A DNA stretch of 41,340 nt from Fusobacterium sp. JB019. Lineage in GTDB: Bacteria; Fusobacteriota; Fusobacteriia; Fusobacteriales; Fusobacteriaceae. Below, in pieces: positions 37,373-41,340 of the stretch (its first letter is position 1; every line of letters begins with the position of its first letter). The position numbers were made by a program, and so were the translations under genes. A model generated the notes under the pieces. It saw only the letters and a program-made list of their open reading frames with translations, searched no databases and was not told where the DNA came from. The DNA lies in assembly GCA_030673965.1 (NCBI GenBank), contig JAUTCN010000001.1, positions 1-41,340 on the forward strand, given 5' to 3'.

Positions 37373-37723
37373 TTATTTTCTTAATTCTTTTATTCTTGCT
37401 TTTTTACCAGATAATCCTCTTAAGTAATAAAGTTTAGATCTTCTTACTTTTCCTATTTTTAGTACGTCGATTTTATCAATCATAGGAGAGTTTAAAGGTA
37501 TTATTCTTTCAACACCAATTCCGTCTACAACTTTTCTAACTGTAAAAGTTCTTGCAATTCCAGCTCCTGAAACTCTAATTACAGTTCCTTGAAATAATTG
37601 TATTCTTTCTTTAGCTCCCTCTTTTACTTTGTAATAAACCCCTACAGTATCTCCTGCTTTAAATTTAGGAACATCTGTTCTTAAATAGTTCTTTTCTACT
37701 AACTCAATTAACTTTTCTTTCAT
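37373..37723 (-). CDS. rplS: 50S ribosomal protein L19
   Basis: A 116-residue L19, which lies at the interface of the two ribosomal subunits. [52 protein letters not shown] and [22 protein letters not shown] are the conserved blocks. GGGAGG precedes the ATG. The usual neighbours rpsP-rimM-trmD are absent; here it is alone behind a strong promoter and a structured leader. Confidence 0.97.
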   Translation of the reverse strand: MKEKLIELVEKNYLRTDVPKFKAGDTVGVYYKVKEGAKERIQLFQGTVIRVSGAGIARTFTVRKVVDGIGVERIIPLNSPMIDKIDVLKIGKVRRSKLYYLRGLSGKKARIKELRK

Positions 37724-37739
37724 TTGTAATCCTCCCTTT

Positions 37740-37774
37740 GATATTCATTCAATTCTAAATTGAAGAGGAATATC
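37740..37774 (-). promoter_or_regulatory. Structured rplS leader (nested hairpin)
   Basis: On the minus strand the outer stem GATATTC/GAATATC encloses an inner stem TTCAATT/AATTGAA with a 3-base loop. It stands directly before the AAAGGGAGG ribosome site and within the predicted 5' leader, a plausible L19 autoregulatory site. Confidence 0.5.
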
Positions 37775-37791
37775 TGTTTATTAACTTAGGT

Positions 37792-37820
37792 ATTCTATCA
37801 TGAAACCCTTTTATTGTCAA
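37792..37820 (-). promoter_or_regulatory. rplS promoter
   Basis: Minus-strand TTGACA (37820-37815), 17-base spacer ending in TGA, then TAGAAT (37797-37792): a strong promoter with an extended -10. It starts right after the rRNA operon terminator. Confidence 0.8.
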
Positions 37821-37842
37821 TAGATTTAATCTATAAATCTAT

Positions 37843-37870
37843 TAAAAAAAGCAATCTAATAGATTGCTTT
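37843..37870 (-). terminator. Terminator of the rRNA operon
   Basis: AAAGCAATCT pairs with AGATTGCTTT across a 3-base loop and is followed by seven T on the minus strand. It lies 10 bases after the tRNA-Asn gene. Confidence 0.88.
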
Positions 37871-37879
37871 AAATTCATA

Positions 37880-37955
37880 TGGCGCTTCTTGTTGGACTTG
37901 AACCAACGACAACACGATTAACAGTCGTGCGCTCTACCAACTGAGCTAAAGAAGC
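37880..37955 (-). tRNA. tRNA-Asn (anticodon GTT)
   Basis: A 76-base tRNA with encoded CCA. The acceptor stem is GCTTCTT/AAGAAGC; the D arm is GCTCAGTTGGTAGAGC; the anticodon arm is CACGA-CTGTTAA-TCGTG, giving GTT; the T arm contains GGTTCAAGTCC. It is the last gene of the rRNA operon, 14 bases after 5S. Confidence 0.96.
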
Positions 37956-37969
37956 ATTTATATTAAAGA

Positions 37970-38085
37970 TTGGCAAGTTCTTATCCTTCCAGAGGGCTGC
38001 CCCCCAAGTACTTTCAGCGTTTATGAGCTTAACTTCTAGGTTCGGTATGTTACTAGGTGTACCCTCATAGCTATTCTTGCCAATC
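37970..38085 (-). rRNA. rrf: 5S ribosomal RNA
   Basis: About 116 bases. The terminal helix TTGGCAAG/CTTGCCAA closes the molecule. Inside, CCGAACCTAGAAGTTAAGC and the GGGGGGCAGCCCTCTGG-type loop region are classic 5S elements. The ends are estimated from the terminal helix. Confidence 0.93.
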
Positions 38086-38143
38086 ATTATTAATTTTTTT
38101 TCATTCAACACTTGATACTACACAGTAAAATATAATATATCTT

Positions 38144-41056
<2,913 letters not shown>

Positions 41057-41069
41057 TTTAATTTAAGGT

Positions 41070-41089
41070 AAGTTGAATTTCTTCAACTT
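41070..41089 (-). other. 16S-23S spacer (41057-41234) with processing-type hairpin
   Basis: The 178-base spacer holds no tRNA. AAGTTGAA/TTCAACTT forms an 8-bp hairpin just before the 23S 5' end. A GAAACTACATAGT stretch further upstream (near 41150) resembles the conserved pre-23S leader of many bacteria. Most of the rest is AT-rich with no further feature seen. Confidence 0.5.
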
Positions 41090-41234
41090 GCTAACTCTAC
41101 TAAAAAATAGAATTTCTAGTAAAATTATTTTAATTTGGTTTCTCATTATATTTACTATGTAGTTTCCAATGTTCAATGTAGTAATGTTTAGAACACTACC
41201 AATAGAATAGAGAATTTAACTATTAGCTCCTTAG

Positions 41235-41340
41235 AAAGGAGGTGATCCATCCGCACGTTCCCGTACGGATACCTTGTTACGACTTCACCCCAATCGCTAA
41301 CCACACCCTCGGAGCATCCTTCCTTACGGTTAGGCCTGCT
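41235..41340 (-). rRNA. rrs: 16S ribosomal RNA, 3' end (partial)
   Basis: The minus strand ends with GGATCACCTCCTTTC, the universal 16S tail with the anti-Shine-Dalgarno CCTCC. The preceding helix 45 region and GTAACAAGGTATCCGTACGG are also present. The gene continues beyond the window. The anti-SD agrees with the AGGAGG sites seen upstream of most genes here. Confidence 0.96.

Noticed and set aside
37875-38111. A 78-codon minus-strand open frame
   Set aside because: It runs through the tRNA-Asn and 5S rRNA genes and is not a protein gene.

Overview
The window is a very AT-rich chromosomal segment from a member of the Fusobacteria (Fusobacteriaceae; Fusobacterium or Cetobacterium-like). The evidence is the low-GC codon use combined with Gram-negative LPS-core genes, a PerR/Fur regulator, a methionine gamma-lyase, and an F-type ATP synthase c subunit that carries the sodium-binding signature with glutamate at both positions 32 and 65, as described for Fusobacterium nucleatum. 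The genus is an inference from these features, not from a database search.

Plus strand, 1-12,000. The window opens with the last codons of tuf and its terminator, then a WYL-domain regulator with a ribbon-helix-helix-like N-terminus. Next comes an LPS-core assembly run (polysaccharide deacetylase, GT2 glycosyltransferase, three GT9 heptosyltransferase-type enzymes, a WaaY-type kinase). It runs straight into recA-recX, an acyltransferase (plsC type), truA and a GNAT acetyltransferase. perR follows with its own Per-box promoter, then two small membrane-protein genes of unknown function, the second of which is broken by an in-frame TAA.

12,000-24,450. A minus-strand ridA is followed by plus-strand rluA-family pseudouridine synthase, gap-pgk (glycolysis) behind a near-consensus promoter, a purC-purF-purB-purA purine cluster, and a vitamin B6-like cluster: MocR/PdxR-type regulator, radical SAM protein, pyridoxal/pyridoxamine kinase.

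24,450-37,880 (minus strand). mgl (methionine gamma-lyase) lies behind a promoter with two palindromic sites. Between mgl and the ATP synthase operon sits a compact, previously unannotated-looking transcription unit: perfect -35/-10 promoter, RBS, a 50-codon hydrophobic ORF and a 13-bp terminator. Then, in transcription order, come rplS, lepB, a rimI-type acetyltransferase, a Gx transporter, glmM, a methyltransferase and the complete atpZ-I-B-E-F-H-A-G-D-C operon.

37,880-41,340 (minus strand). A ribosomal RNA operon in order 16S (3' end only), 23S, 5S, tRNA-Asn, terminator. No tRNA lies in the 16S-23S spacer. No CRISPR array, prophage, insertion sequence or obvious defence system was seen; this is mostly core genome, and the novelty is in intergenic signals and small genes.
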